Assembly: GCA_949752735.1 (NCBI GenBank)
Contig: OX457052.1
Location: 34,752,268-34,816,267 of the forward strand
Direction: 5' to 3'
DNA from: Lumbricus terrestris
Lineage: Eukaryota > Annelida > Clitellata > Crassiclitellata > Lumbricidae
DNA length: 64,000 nucleotides
Shown: one piece after another, positions 35,101-50,100 of the stretch
Layout: each line of letters starts with the position of its first letter
How positions within the stretch are numbered: position 1 is the stretch's first letter
Program-made: the position numbers and the translations under genes
The notes under the pieces: generated by a model
Told to the model about the DNA's origin: nothing
The model's database searches: none
The model's input: the letters and a program-made list of their open reading frames with translations, nothing else

Positions 35101-38100
35101 CGAAAATGTTTGGCCACTTTCCTAATTTTACTCTGCTTCTTTTTTCAGTTATTCCCGCTTGCCCTCTTTGTTTTTTCAGTTGCTGCATTGAAATTCTGTA
35201 ATAGGAGCTATGTTTATATAGTATTTGTTAACTCCATTTCCAAGGTGTCTAAACATCTAAACATAGTATTCTAAATGTCAAGCAGCATGAGGTGCAGTGG
35301 TAGTTTCAGTTTAGCAATACCGTTCATTAGCATCGCCCTCCTGCCTTCATAATTATAAGTTTGGGACTGGCACTTTTTGAATGCATTAGCACAATTAATT
35401 TACCGCGTGCAGAGCTTTAGTTATATAGCAGTGGTAAGTTAAATTTTAAAGGTGTTTAAACAAGGCGCTTAAACTGCCGCACAGTCATATCAATAAATTT
35501 ACGTTATCTAGTAAGTTAGGAGGCCTATGAAGGCTATGATTAATAAAATATTCTTCTGATGCCTGTTGCTACTTGTTTAGGTCTGAAGACGATCATCGGG
35601 GCTTTGATGGAAGCTGTACGTCGACTGAGAGACGTCATCATTCTCACCGTCTTCGTTCTGTCCATCTTTGCTCTCATTGGTCTGCAGATTTATCAAGGAA
35701 CGCTGAAGCAGAAATGCGTTCTAACGCCGGATCCAAACACAACGGAAGAGGAACAGCAGATGCACAAAGAAAACGAAAGTACGACAAGCCAAGCGAATTT
35801 TAATTCTTTACTGATTTATTGCAAAGTAAATAATAATTATTTACTCTTCATACGACGCTATCACAACCTGTGTACGGTAACTGATGATCGGAGGTGTGCA
35901 GCAATAATTTATTGATAGAATAAATGTAGTATAGAATGATTTAACTAGTTTATTTCCTAAGTGGTTCATTTTTTATTGGCGAATGAATGATTCAACGAAT
36001 GAATTCTTATATAGCGACGCTTGTGGAAACTTACTCAGAGGGGAGGCAGGCCAGCCAAAGTAGAGCCTAAATGAAAGAAGTCGTCATTTATAAAAAAGAA
36101 CAGACTTTGATTGACCAGATTTACATGTGCATATCGCCGACGGGATGCTATTCCATAGTGTGGGACCTGCAACCGAGAAACCTCATCATTACCGAGTAGC
36201 AAGCGAGTCCGTTTAACCAGAAGTTACCCCTCGCCCCAACCGTACTTCAACGTCGCGTATGCAAGACTGAGCGACGTTGCAAAAGATGCAGCGTGAAACT
36301 AGATCAACAATTCGACACGAAATACTTTGGGCTACATCACTTGGCATGTGGGCAGAGATAAACGCGCATTTGGAAAAATCGCCCAATGAGCCGAGCAGTG
36401 CAGAACCCGATCTAGTTGTCCCAAGACCCCAAGAGCAAGGTCATTAGAGATAGAGCATCAATTATGAACTCTTACATACTTACTTGCTTACTTGCTTATT
36501 TGCTTACCTACTTACCTTCTTACCTACATACTTACTTTCTTACTTACTCACTTACTTACCGACGTACTTAATTACTTAATTACTTAGAAAAAGAAATAGG
36601 GCGTCGCTAATGGTCTCTGTTACCACACACTTAATACGTTAAACTGCAAATAACACTAGTAACAAAGGTATGCACAGAACAACAGTTACTAGCGCGTCGT
36701 TAGAAAGAGAACGAGGAACCACTCAGTGATAAGTCCATACACTTGAAATAGCCTTCCCCTCTTTTGAGAGCTAAGCTCATGTCTGAACTCTTCCTTGCAT
36801 CCTATCATTCGCTCAAGACTGTTATCTCCTCCGCTCGAGGGGGAGGGTTCTGTGCTGAAAGCGCCTCTGAACATTCTATGCTGCGAGAGGCGATCTAGAA
36901 AATTTTAGGTATACTAGCTATAGTTTGAGTTGATTGTAGCAGGTTCAAGAAACTACGTTATATATAATATGTTAATATAAATATATAATCATAATAATAA
37001 TATAGTATATATAATATATGTAACATATATAATATATATTATATATCGACATCAATGTAATTCTGATGTTTTTTGTCATGAAGGTAACTGGTTCTTGGTC
37101 GCAAATGCTCCCAAGCTATGCGGATTTTCAAGCTCAGCTGGGTATGTTTTTCACCGATCGCCTTTCACAATGTTACTGCTTTAAAAAAAACCTTTTAAAT
37201 TAAAAAAAAATTGAAAGTTGATAGCTGCCTTCCTCACTATTAAGGACAAAAGAAACAACATTTCTCGAGTACTTTACAGATACTCGACCATTGCCCCTCT
37301 TTCTGACTACCCCCATTTGATTGAATTGTCATTATTTTCTTTATGATTTCTTATTGTAATTGGCTGCGGTGTGTCAGCGAGAACTCAATAAAAACGAATT
37401 TAAATATATAATTATATACATTTATATATATATATATATCATATTATCTTTTCGGCGTAAAATGTGGCTGCGTGTGTGTACTTTGCAGGGGCGGATTCAG
37501 GATTTCTGGTTAGGGGGGGCGTAAATATTAATACTACCAATCCAATCCCGTATATATATGTATATATATATGAAATTAGATCACACAAAACTATAATGAT
37601 TCTTTTTATAGAAAATGTTATGGAACTTTAAAAAAATATATAGTTTCTCATATAAAACCACTGGTCTCCACTGAAGGTTAACAGTGAAACGATTATAAAT
37701 CAGTTATCGGCTTTGATCATGCAACCCTTGATCCAAAAAGGAAATAATTAAGTGTCACATGCCAGTGGATTAAGCAGTGTCATTCTCCTTGGATGCTTTC
37801 TGGCGTAGGCATTGATAATGTCAGCATATATTACTGGCTGCTTGTGCAAGTGGTATTGGCTGAGTGGCAGATGCTTTCTGCTCCAATGGCGGAGTTCGAA
37901 TTGTGCCACCAACAAGGCTCACGTAATGGTCTCCTTTGCCTTCTGCAATATGTCCAAGTAGCAACATTGGCAAGTCAGGCATGATGGTGCTACTCTTATT
38001 AGGAGCCACAACAGCTACAGGTGGCATTGTCGCCAAGTGAAGACAATATTGTGAACTGAACAAGGTACAGGCAGCAGGCTCCTAGTATCATTATGTGGTC

Positions 38101-41100
38101 ACCAAAAGTACCTGGCTGAGCCATTTCATGAAGGTAAGACTCAACATCACCATGTGAAACTTTTTCAGACAGATGTACTATATAGTGCCATCCAACAAGG
38201 TAAGACTATCACGTCGGTCCCAAAGATACTGAACGATGTCACATCTTATTGTATACCTGGACTTATGTTTTTGCAGAGACATAGCTTCATTTGGTCAGAA
38301 ATTGATGAAAATAGACAATTGCCATCTTCTTTGGAATTTAATGACACTATGTTGTTCTGAAATCGCAAATGTTCTGGTGCAAATGCTGAAATATTGCAAT
38401 ATCATTGATAAATGTATAATAATAATAATTTTCAAACTCGCAATTCTACATGCAGAATGTCTTCGTATTTGTTAAACTTCTTACATTAATGTTTACTTTT
38501 TCCCCGGGCACTCCGGGCCCCCTCACACCGTCGGGCCCCTGGGAATTTGCCCCTCCCCTTTCTGCCCCCAAATAAAAATAATATAGTTGATGCCAATTTA
38601 TCATACGATAATTAACATAGTAATGATAGAAATTGAATACACTAGTATTTGTACAAAAATAGATTCAATAAGCAAGGGATGCGCCTCATCCATGGACCGC
38701 ACGCCACCGAGCGTTAAGAGAATGATTATATGAGTAGGCCTAGTTCTATATCCTTGATTTGCTTTTGTCCATAATAATTATCGGCAGCTGAACGCTTTCG
38801 GCGGCTATAATCAGCACGACGAATTTCAAAATTATAATGATAATCATATGCCATCTTTTGAGATTTAGGCCTAAGATAGGCTTATGTCTTACCAACGGCA
38901 GTCGGCTTACTCGCGAATGATAAAACTGCTTGTTTAAGCCGTTTTGACGGCGGACCACTCGACTTATTAATTTTTTAAATTGACCAATTTCTATTTACGT
39001 AAATTTTGTCTGTACATGAACTTTGTGAATGACGTTCACGGCAAAAGTCATTGGTCACGTGGGCAACGTCTGCTAGCAACTCAGGTAAGTAGGTAAGAGA
39101 GCTCCGGTAAGAGAGCTCCATTCTGCCGGTCCAGCTACTTCAAACATCCTATTCCCAAATTGCAATTATATTAGTTTTAGGTCAGTTTATATATTTTGAG
39201 AACATTTGCTGCAGGTTTAGGGGGGGCGTACGCCGGCTCCGCCCCCTCTAAATCCGCGCCTGCTTTGTGAGTGTAATTTTGCTGTAATTTCAAGTCTTCC
39301 GTTTGTATGTATAATAATTGTTATTGATTCGGACTTCTCCGCCAATTTTAAGTTTTGTGAAGTTACGCTTATATTGTATAGTTTACCATCACTTTAAAGG
39401 TGTTTAAAGTCAGCGTATTAATTCATCTGCTGCAGTGCTTGCATGGAATCGTTAGAAGGGTTTTGACGATAACAATGTAAACAAAAATAGTAAAAATCAT
39501 AATAATAATAATAGGGCCTTTCGAGACTGATTTTATACTATCTATAGGCGGCAGTGAAGTCCTGAGGGATCCTACCTCGAGGCAAAAATAAAATAATGAT
39601 AATAAAATATATAAAATAGCAACAACGATGACGATGACGATGACGACGACGACGATGATGATGATGAAAGTGCAATGTCATGTAAAATAATATTCAATCG
39701 AAAGCTGATATTGAGCGCCGTAGGTCCTACACTAGAGTTCCGTTCTGCAGTGGAATCTGGAGTGCAACGATGTTGATAATAATATATTTTAACTGCGGTC
39801 CATTTTTAATGTTAGACAATGGTATTGTTTTAGGCAATGCCCCACAGGCTACCAATGCGAAACCGTCGGTCCAAATCCCAACTACGGCTTCACAAACTTC
39901 GACAATTTCGGTTGGGCGTTGCTCTGCGCATTTCGACTCATGACTCAAGACTTCTGGGAGAATCTCTACCAACTCGTAAGTACCTCATGATTCGGAAAGC
40001 ACCAGGCAGAGGTAAGAACATGACGCTTTTTTAACTTGTGCAATTTCTGGTTTTATTTTCTTGTGTTTTTTTCATGAAGAAGATCCAACAGTTTTAGTCA
40101 ACTTATTGCATTGACGACGACAGCAATGACAACGAGGGCAGCTCAACCAGTTTAAATGAGTGAACCCTAATGATTATAAATACAATCAAATGAGAGAGTT
40201 TTTAAGGTGTTTAAAAAGCACATGCATTTTCTTATTGTCGGCAGCACCGTATACTTACTAAATTACTACAGCCTTTTTGCGTCGATGCGATAAGTTGGTG
40301 GTTTTCGTTTAAATTTTCTAGGTCATAACAAATATGATTATCATCGACCTCCTCCTCCTTTATCCAGGCTTCAGACCGGCGCCACTGGAGTGTTGCATAA
40401 TTTTAATTGTAACATACAAAAGGTCTATTCATATTGCGCCGTTTTAAAGTAAACACAATTTCCGTTTAAAGTTGGTATCAATGGTGTGTCTTGATGCGTT
40501 AACACGACATTGTCCGGTCTTGTTAGCGCCTGAATTGAGTACTATATGCCAAGGCTTCGATTCTTAATTCGTAATTATTGATAACTTTGACCGTTAACTT
40601 GCTATGAAATGATAGGATAAATGGGGTTGCCACCTGTAAAATCATATTGAACAGTATTCACCTTTTTGTGTTGCATACAACTCCGCCACTGGTTGCGTTC
40701 TGCCAGTGCCAGACCACTGCGAAGTTTTTATGCGTCACTGACGAAGTTCGAGCCATAGGGGCAACCAGGTCACCTTGCGTGCATAGCAGAGGGAAGAAAT
40801 CTACGGCCTGGAGTGGATAGCACTGGCACACAAAGCTGCTTATACGATAAGTTTCTCCGATAGTCCGCGGACAGGAAAACATTCAGCGGATGCCGGTGTG
40901 CACGCTCCCTTTATTGTTATTCTAGATTCGATGACTACAGATAGCAGGGAGATTGAAATTTATGTGAAAGGAGAGGTGTTGCAACAGGTGGATAAGATGC
41001 AATATCTAGGAGCCCAAATAACTGTAGATGGAAGATGTGATGAGGATATAAGGGCAAGACTGGGAATGGCGAAGGGAGTGTTGTCAGGCATGAGTACGGT

Positions 41101-44100
41101 ATGGAAAAACAGAGGCATCACCATACCAACCAAACTGCGAATGTTGAGGACACTAATATGGCCAATTGCAACATATGGAGCGGAGTCATGGACATACAGG
41201 AAGAGTGAAGTGAGAAGAATAAAGGCTTTTGAAACGACATCATACAGAAGAGTACTAAGAATACCGTGGACAGCTAAGAGAAGGAATGAGGAGGTGCTAC
41301 AGGAGGTGGGTGGCGAACGGCTCTGGGGAGAGGTAGTAGGGAGGAAGTTAAGTTACTTTGGTCACATCATGAGGAAGGAAAACTGTCTGGAGAAGGATAT
41401 AATCACTGGGGAAACGGAGGGAAAGAGAAGACGCGGAAGACCACGTAGGGCGTGGATCGACGACGTGAGAGAGTGGACTGGGATGACGTTGGAGCAGGCG
41501 ATTCGAGCAACGCAGCAGAGATCTTCTTGGAGACAGATCGTCCTTTGTGCCGCCAAAGTTCGGATGAACGAATAAGGCACCGACGACGACGACGAGATTC
41601 GATAAAACATTGGAAGGATCGACCTATTGCAGTAGTCGCGCGTAGCCTAGGGCCTAGGCTATCATAATTTGATATACCATAATTTTATACCATCCACCGT
41701 TCTAATAATTTCATCTCAGAAAATACCTTTCATTATAAATGTCAAGAAATGATGGATTTTTAGGTACTACTCTAGCAACGATTTCAATGTGTCTAATGCA
41801 GCCTTGTCCTATAGTATACATAAGAAATAAGAAAGTGAGTAATAATAATATTGTTCCTGATTATAGCAAACTGCCTGTCTTGAGTTAACGTTGCATTTAA
41901 ATTAGATGAAGTAGCCTGTTCAAAATCGATTACCTCGTTACGTCGTTCACCATGGGCATAATTAAATCATCGAGGTCTCGGCCTTAGCGTTTGGAGAATT
42001 AGTGGATCCAATGCTTGTCCTTGATTAAGCGGAACAGCTACGAGGAACCTACCGTCCACCGTTCTACATAAGTGTTCGGGCTGTCCAGAAAGATAATCCG
42101 TCAGATGAATCACGACGTTGTATCCAATCTGTTGTGTGTCGTAATGTCGTCATCAAGACGACGCTACGAGCCCTCCCCCTTTATCGGTGCTTTAGACTGG
42201 CACAATAAGAGTACGACATCTTGTGATAATCAGAGGACACTGACGCCGCACATTGATCACGTGTTTGCAGCAGCCTAGAATCTTTATGTGCGATACCACA
42301 TGTGATACATATTTGAATTTTGCTGTTTAACGTCACTGCTCCTTTATCCATGCTTTGTAGGGCGCGTCGTTGCCTTGAAGCCGGAAGGTTCGAGGTTCGA
42401 ATCCACCTCAAATCGCCGCGTATACGGACCTTGGGCAAGTCCTTCACTCGCAATTGCTCAGCGCTTCGGCGTCAAACTGCGGTGCAGTGTCCGCTCTGCA
42501 GTCGGGAGCGCCTCTGAGTAGAGAGCTTGAAGGGGCGCTATAATAAGTGCACATACAAACAAACAAACAAACTGCGTCGTTCCAGGGATGAATATTGTCG
42601 CCCTCCTGCTTTCACCAGCCTTTGGACTGGCACTGTCAAAGTAAGAGCAGAGACGGGTTATAAGACGATTCTGATAAAGATAAAAGGATTACTACATGTA
42701 TAACAATCCACAGAATTCTAAATCCGATATATCATCTGAGCCATATCATGACGATGTCGTATTACACGGAATCTTTCATTGCAATTCTCCATTCTGAACG
42801 AAATCGGACACAATCATATTCTTTTCTATTTTCCGATTTTATAATGCGCCTCATGCAGGGCAGACCTTGTCAGAGGCGCTCCGAGTGCGAATGTCTTCTC
42901 GCAAAAGAAGACAACGGGCAGAAACAGTAGTGCCACCACCCCATCAGATCTGAGCAGAAAATACGAGCAGAAGCATGGACACGATGCCTCAACCCCGATG
43001 TCTTCCCATCGACATGCATGCATACATTCATAATTATTCTGTGTATTGTGGCCTAAACAGATTCGATAGTTTTCTAAGCTTTGGTGGTTGACTATTTCCG
43101 ATGCGACAACCATCGCCTAAGTGCGTTCAGTTTTATCATAAAAAATTATTCTGTGAGAATATTTTAGTCTTGACGATGTAGTTGAAACACAGAGCTGAAA
43201 ACATCGATTGCTGCGCGGAGCTGTTGCTTAAGTAGGAAAAGTAATATCTATTATAAAGGTATCTAAATGGAGCATATTATTGCCTCTGTCTATAGTTGGT
43301 TAAATGGTCTTGTACGCCGCATTTAACCTTGCAGAGATGATTCGGATAGCGCCATCACTTTTCAGACTTTGACTTGTAGCAACAGAGCACTGACGGTGAT
43401 GGAATTACTGAATGTTGGATGGTTAGCGTTTAGCATTATGTTTAGCGTCATAACAAATGTGATTATCGTCGCCCTCCTCCTTTCTTCAGGCTATGGACTG
43501 GCAACTCTAATATAATTATATAGCAACGACGCAGTGAATGCATTTGTAACTGTAAGTGCTCATTGCTAGAGCCTATTTCAAGACAACTATTTTTTTAATA
43601 TAATTGTTTGTGAATTCCTGAGCACGAAATGTAGACACCTTTAAAACGGATTAACAAAATTATATATTACCGTGGTTTGATAATTTTATTTTTAATTAAC
43701 GTATTTCCTCTGGGCTTAACTGCGGGTCCGTTCATCCGTTAAATACATCGACGCAATCACTACTTGCACGCTGGCAGTGCCAGTCCAAAGCCAAGATGAA
43801 GGAGGAGGGCAGCACCAATGATCGCTGTCATTACACACGGTTACCACACAGTGTTGTTAGGTTGAAACTACTGTTATCGTTGAACACATCTTATGCCTTA
43901 TACCAGTGGTTCCCAACCTTTTTTGACTGTCGGGCCACTTTTTATAAGTTTGAGGACATGAGGGCCACTTTTTCTTAGTTGAAGGACATTAGGGGGCCAC
44001 AAGGCTAAAATCTAATTAACTAAAGGCATATAAAATTGTTATAATTCAATCAAAAAAGAACGTTTGATGCGATTTATTAACGTATAAATAAAATAATTTG

Positions 44101-47100
44101 TAATAGAAGAGAATTATATAGTCTATCATGTCCAAATTGTCAATTTTTACATATATTTTTCTTAATTCATTGAGATGCTCCGGGCCATTTTTGTAGGCCA
44201 GGCGGGCCACTTTTGGCCCGCGGGCCACGGGTTGGGAACCTCTGCCTTATACGATAAAACACGCAATCTTAAAAATGTTGCGATATAAAATACAGAATGA
44301 AGATTCCACCCATTGGCAAGTCATCCGGTGCAGCCAATTGCCACACTGCAGCTACACCATGGCACTCGCATCCTTCAAACTGTCGCTAGTTTATCACCAT
44401 TCGTCTTACGTTACTCTGTGAATATATTATGATCTCTGATGTCTCACTTCCTGAATAGCTCCTATCATGAATACCTACATGAATTCGCCTTCAAATATTC
44501 CTTTTCATTCATTCATTCATTCGTGTGTTCGTTCATTCATTCATTCATTCAATCTATGAATTTATATGGCACCCGCTCAAGAAGCTGTAGCATGTAGATT
44601 TAGTCGGAATTATTTTTTCTTAATATATTGTTGGGTTTAAAACAAGGTATTGTGATAAGTAGAATGAATATTTTATACGCATTTTTTCTGCGATTACACA
44701 ATGCTCGTTGTGTGTTAAAGTATATATAGAGCTGTGTAGTTGAGTTTAGAGGTGTTTTAAGCCGGGATGGCATTTCAAGGCAGATAGTAAATTTGCTGTT
44801 CAATCCAGTTTGAAAGTTTCGCTAAAGAGATCCGCAATTAAACTACAAACTTCATCTAAAGACATTTTCATGCGCCTACTAAGGATTTTGTCTTTGTGTT
44901 AGTATATTATTATTTATTTTTTATTTCGCTACTCAGAGGCGCACCCGACTGCAGCGCGGACACTGCATCGGAGTTTCTCACCTAAGCACCCGAGTCATTG
45001 CGAGTGAAGAAATTGCTCAAGGTCCATGTACGCGGCGACTTGAAGTGGATTCGAACCTGGAACCCTCCGGCTCCAAGGCACCGACGCCCCCACTGCTCCA
45101 CTACTCCACCGCGCTCCACTGCTGCTGCTACTCTATTATTATGTCTGTATTATAACATAAAGACTTACAATAATTATTTGTCAGTGATCTATTTGTTGTT
45201 GTTGTTGTGTAGATAATCCGAGCGAATGGACCTTATCACATGCTCTTCTTCGTCGTCATCATCTTCCTCGGTTCCTTCTATCTCGTCAATCTCATCCTGG
45301 CCATCGTTGCCATGTCTTACGACGATTGCCAGAAGCAGGCGCAGGAGGAAAGAGAGGCAGAAGAGGCTCAGGCGAAGGTTCGATTCTCCAGAATTTACTT
45401 CATCTTCACTCATTCCCTCATTCATCATTATTGTTTCATTCCCTCATTCGTTCTGTATTCAAATTTCGTTCATTTCTTCGCGAATTCATATTTCGATCAT
45501 CAAAATATTCCTATGACTTTGATTCTCCCACTGTTCCAGTCTATCCAATCTAATAATTATAAGATTTTGTACAGCGCTTCTCACAGCAAAGCTTTTCAGA
45601 AGCGCTCTCAGCGTTACAGGCCCGTGAAAATGTATAATATAGAATGGACATTCATGATCACGATGAACTAGCACAATACATAAATTCTTTCATTTGTTCA
45701 ATATTCATTCATATTATTCATTCATACATTATTCGTTCAATGATGTCGAAAAAATTTATAGCTCCTTTTCACGTGAACTACATGTACTCGCAACCATAGC
45801 GCGGCCAAGTAAAACTGTCTTAAGATGAGAGAGAAATGCCTGAGAAGTAGTTCTAGAAAGGGAGAGGAGCGTTAAATGGAGGCTATTCCAGGTCGACATC
45901 TGAGGTGGCACTGTTCTGCTTAGTGGAAATGCTACCATGTCGGACAGGACGCCGACCTTGTTCATTCGAATGAAGGGAACTCATGAAAATCAAACAATGA
46001 GCTCGCTTAGGTGCCAAGAAGCTTGGGTCGGGAGCGCCACTGAATATGTGAGCGGCGCTATATAAATGTTCAATTACAATTACAATTACAAGAAGCGATG
46101 GTCTGGCAGGCAGCGCCAGACCAGAGCAACACAATCCTGCACTCCAGTGATTTTCAACCGGGGTTCCGCGGAACCCAAGGCTTCCGCGGGCGTCGGCCAG
46201 GAGTTCCGCGGCAGCTTGATAGAAAATTGTTTTGCACCAACTGAACTTGCAAAGGCATTAGCAATGAGTAGATTATTTCTCAGCCTTCAGTCATTCTTGC
46301 TTAAATACCCTTATTACGTAAGAATGAATGACATAAGAACGAAATGTTGTTTGCTATGTCGTTCACCAGAAACGTTTGATTCCGAAGGCACGTGCATCAA
46401 ATGGAAACTTTTAGGCATAATTATAATAAGCTATGTTGCCTACGTTTTTACAGTCCAGTAGGACAAAATACATTTTCATAATTATAATTAATGGTTTTAA
46501 ACTATTTGTACGCTCAAGATCTGTTCTGAACAAACAGATCTGCTGAGCATGCACGTGCACTATAATAGGCCAATGACTTGTTTCATTTATTCACTCATTT
46601 TGATCAGTTCATTTTGAAGAGCCAGTGGTTAAATTTCTCATCCAGAGGTGGAGAATTTTTTCAAATAATTATTATAAAGTCTAAACTTTAGGCATAATAA
46701 TATAGATATCTGCAGAATCTTTAACCTACAGGCCTATAAATTATAGGCCAATTATAGCCTACTCGCTATTTGCTTCTCGGAAAATCACATTATTATGTGT
46801 GTGAAACAAGAATCAGATGTGTGATTATAATATTGTGATATAAGCACTTTCAGGTGGAGTAATGTAACCAGTAGGCATAAACAAAAGACTTGAAACATTC
46901 AATAATATCGCAGTAAACTTGAGGAAGGTTGCTCTAACACAACTTGTCCATAAAACTGATCCAGAACAGAGCGTGTTTTCATTTTTAAATATTCAATCCA
47001 TCTGTCACGTAGATTAGTTGTTGGCGAAATTGAGCAGAAATCCAGTTATTCTTCTAGAATTCGAAGGCATCTATTTGTAATGTCGTGATACTATAGACTG

Positions 47101-50100
47101 CACCAGGAGTGCATGTAACGTGGCCTACATTTAATTCAAATTTTACATAATTTTATAAATTACAACTGAAGGCTATGTACGTGCATTTCCTGAAATACTG
47201 GACGGGTGAAACGCGCTGGGTTTCTCGAGCAAATAGTGCTTTGAGAAAGATTCCGCCACTCGAAAAAGGTTGAAAACCACTGCTGCACTTGGTTTGTTGC
47301 TTGTGGGAATCCATTGGAGAACGTCGCACATATAGGTGAAGATGTGACTGCATGAATTTGGGTATAGAATAGACCTACGGTAATGCCGTAACTTCCTTGA
47401 AAGCCAAGAACTCAGTGTGAAAATGGCTCCAGGAAGGACCATAATAATGCAACTTACTGTAGACAAAATTTTATCAGTATCAGGTCAGATTAGATTAGAT
47501 TAGATTACATTAGATTAGATTAGATTAACAACAAACTTTACACAGAGTTCTTCGAAATATTAAAAAATAAAAATGCAAACGTTAGAGTTTCATATAATCG
47601 ACCAATATCTAATTTAATCGCTATATAATTCAGTACATCAGACATGATTTGTTTTCGTTGGTTCGTATCAGATTAGATTAGATTAGATTGGATGGAAATA
47701 TGATGGATGATTTGCAGGAGATGGAGGAGAGGCGTCAGGCGTTGGAGGATGCTGCTGAGCGTGGCAGTGCATCGAGGAATTCAAACGCCAGTTGCGCTGG
47801 TCTTGAGATGCCATTGGCCAGCGTCAGGTCGATTGCAGAACGGGCAGCCAGCCGTGACAGCATCAGCAGCAGGGCAAGCAAGGTTAGAGACCATGACGCA
47901 TGGACATTTTCATTTGTGTGGATTATGTATGCATGTATGCGCAGTGTTAATTCATTATTCATTAAGTGCTATGTATCTATGTATTTATTTATACACGTAA
48001 ATTTGCGCTCGTGCAAGCGCGTTGCCTGCCTACTCCCTTGTCTATCAAAATGCCGGACAATGCAATACAATACAATGCAACGCAATGCAGTACAATTGCA
48101 TTGGTGATGTAGGGGTATGTTCGAAGTATGTTAGGTGCCTTGGAGCCGGAAATTTGCAATTTAGAATGCACCCCAAGCCGCCCCGTAGTGACTTTGGGCA
48201 AGTCCTTCACTCGCAATTGCCCAATTCGACGTGAGCTCCGATTCAATGTTCGCGCTGTAGTCGGGAGTGCTTCTGAGTAGAATGTGGAAGGGGCGCTATA
48301 ACAAGTGCACATGCAACATGCGTACGTTTGATATTTTACTTCTTCAACATTTTACAAGTGCACATGCGTCCATACAAACATCGATGACGCACATGAATTG
48401 TGAGTGAAAAGAGATTTGCTCGAGTTTCTACATAGAAGTCGAGGATCGAACCAGTGCTACCATGTGCGCTACAGGAACGTCTCTGTGCCACCAGGCCATC
48501 ACGTTTGAGATGGTACTCATGATGCCTCAACTTGTCGCACAGTGGCATAACAATGGATGGATCCAGATTTGATGAGGGCCCGTGACAACAGAGACCGTTT
48601 CTCTTGACAGAAATTTGATTGGCATAATACAGCTCGAATTTTAACAATCGAATTGACCGGTTGATTATCATGGTCTACCGATTGCGCTTCAATAGAGCGG
48701 TCTTTAGACACCTTTCTATATAAGTACAAGCTATATATAAATACAGACATTTGCACTATTATGGGTGAATGTTGGAAAGTCCCCAGATTAACCAGCTTCG
48801 ATATCAAACGTAAAAAGTATTTATTTTATGTCGACTACAACGACCTCTGTTGACACAAGCCGTCGTTTAACCATGGATCAATAAAAAAATCAGATTACAA
48901 CATCATGTTCTGAAAATATAAAAAATAAGGATTATTTATTTTCTGGCTTTTTTCAATTGCATTTGAGCGCTCCTGCGTATTCACTCATACCTACACTATT
49001 AAAAAATTGCAATACTGAAGCTTAGGTCGACGTTTTCTAGAGGCTCAGATCAGAAACGTGATCCGTTTGAAAGAAGCGCATTTCTTAGACACCTTTAAAT
49101 ATAGGGAACAGATTCTATATAATCATTGAATTAGCAGTTTTGTTTAATTCTCGCTTCATTGGCCCTATGGCATATTGGAAATGCAAATGTTATCAATCAA
49201 TCAATCAATCAAGCGATCAATCAATCAATCAATCAGAATATATAGCGCCCTTCAAGGTAACTACTCAGAGGTGCTCCCGGTCGAGATCGCATGTCAAAAT
49301 TATATCCCTAATTAGTGTGTTTAAGAATTTCTTTTACTGAAATGAAGAGATTAAGAATCAACTGTATAATTATATTAAGAATAGTCATCAAGAAAAATGT
49401 GTGACATTTCTTCCACGCGAAAGTAATAATTGCAGCATGTAAATGAACGTATAAATGATACTTCATAGAATATAATTGTACTGTATGGTAGATGTAATTA
49501 TTAGCTGTAAAACATTTTGCTGTTAAACAATGAACACTAATTACATTGGAACTTCATGTTAAGACGTTAAATGTTTCATTAATTCTTGTATCACTGCATT
49601 GCATATGCTGGAAATTGTTGTCAACGGCCTTTGATGTCAGATACGACGACCTTAAACCTCTTGGAGAAATAAAATTTTATTTCATTGCCATAATATGATC
49701 CCTTGAGTAATACCGAATATTAAAATGAATATGTGAGTTGCTATTCAAAGATATATTATTATCGAGTAATGTCCTAGGAATGGTGAGCCACTCTTCAACT
49801 TAATATCTGACGGTGTCCACGACTTTCGTTGCTATTTAGCTGTGCCGTAATTACCGATCCAGTGATTCCAACTTCCATCTGTTGAGCGCATTATTTAGAC
49901 ACCTTTTGGCAACTGTAAACCGTTGCTTATAAGGAATAGGCTGGGTACAGCCGTTGCATACGATGGACAAGTTGCAATGCATCAATAGTAACAACTGTAC
50001 AAGAGTTGTATATAAAAAAAATTACAAACACTTTTAAGTGCTGTAATACGCCGAGCAAATTTCTGTCCAGAGTAACGGCCTCTGTTGTCATAGACCCTGG

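Larger units (their letters stand above)
34259..35580. other. Intron 5
   Basis: No gene is seen. It contains an (ATTT)n tract at 34660-34692, TGTG-rich sequence near 35000-35090, a dispersed-repeat copy and a PSE/TATA-like module. Confidence 0.5.
39976..40897. other. Intron 8, first part
   Basis: No gene is seen apart from a PSE/TATA-like module (40173) and a dispersed-repeat copy (40320). Confidence 0.45.

Noticed and set aside
35779..35825. Longer exon 6 ending at 35825
   Set aside because: It would leave phase 0, which does not join exon 7 at its best acceptor. It remains possible as an alternative with acceptor CCCAAG at about 37115.
44046..44228. 60-residue ORF similar to the 79-residue ORF at 51245-51484
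   Set aside because: Both lie inside copies of the same 341-bp hAT MITE and start in its inverted end; similarity is that of the DNA, not evidence of a gene.
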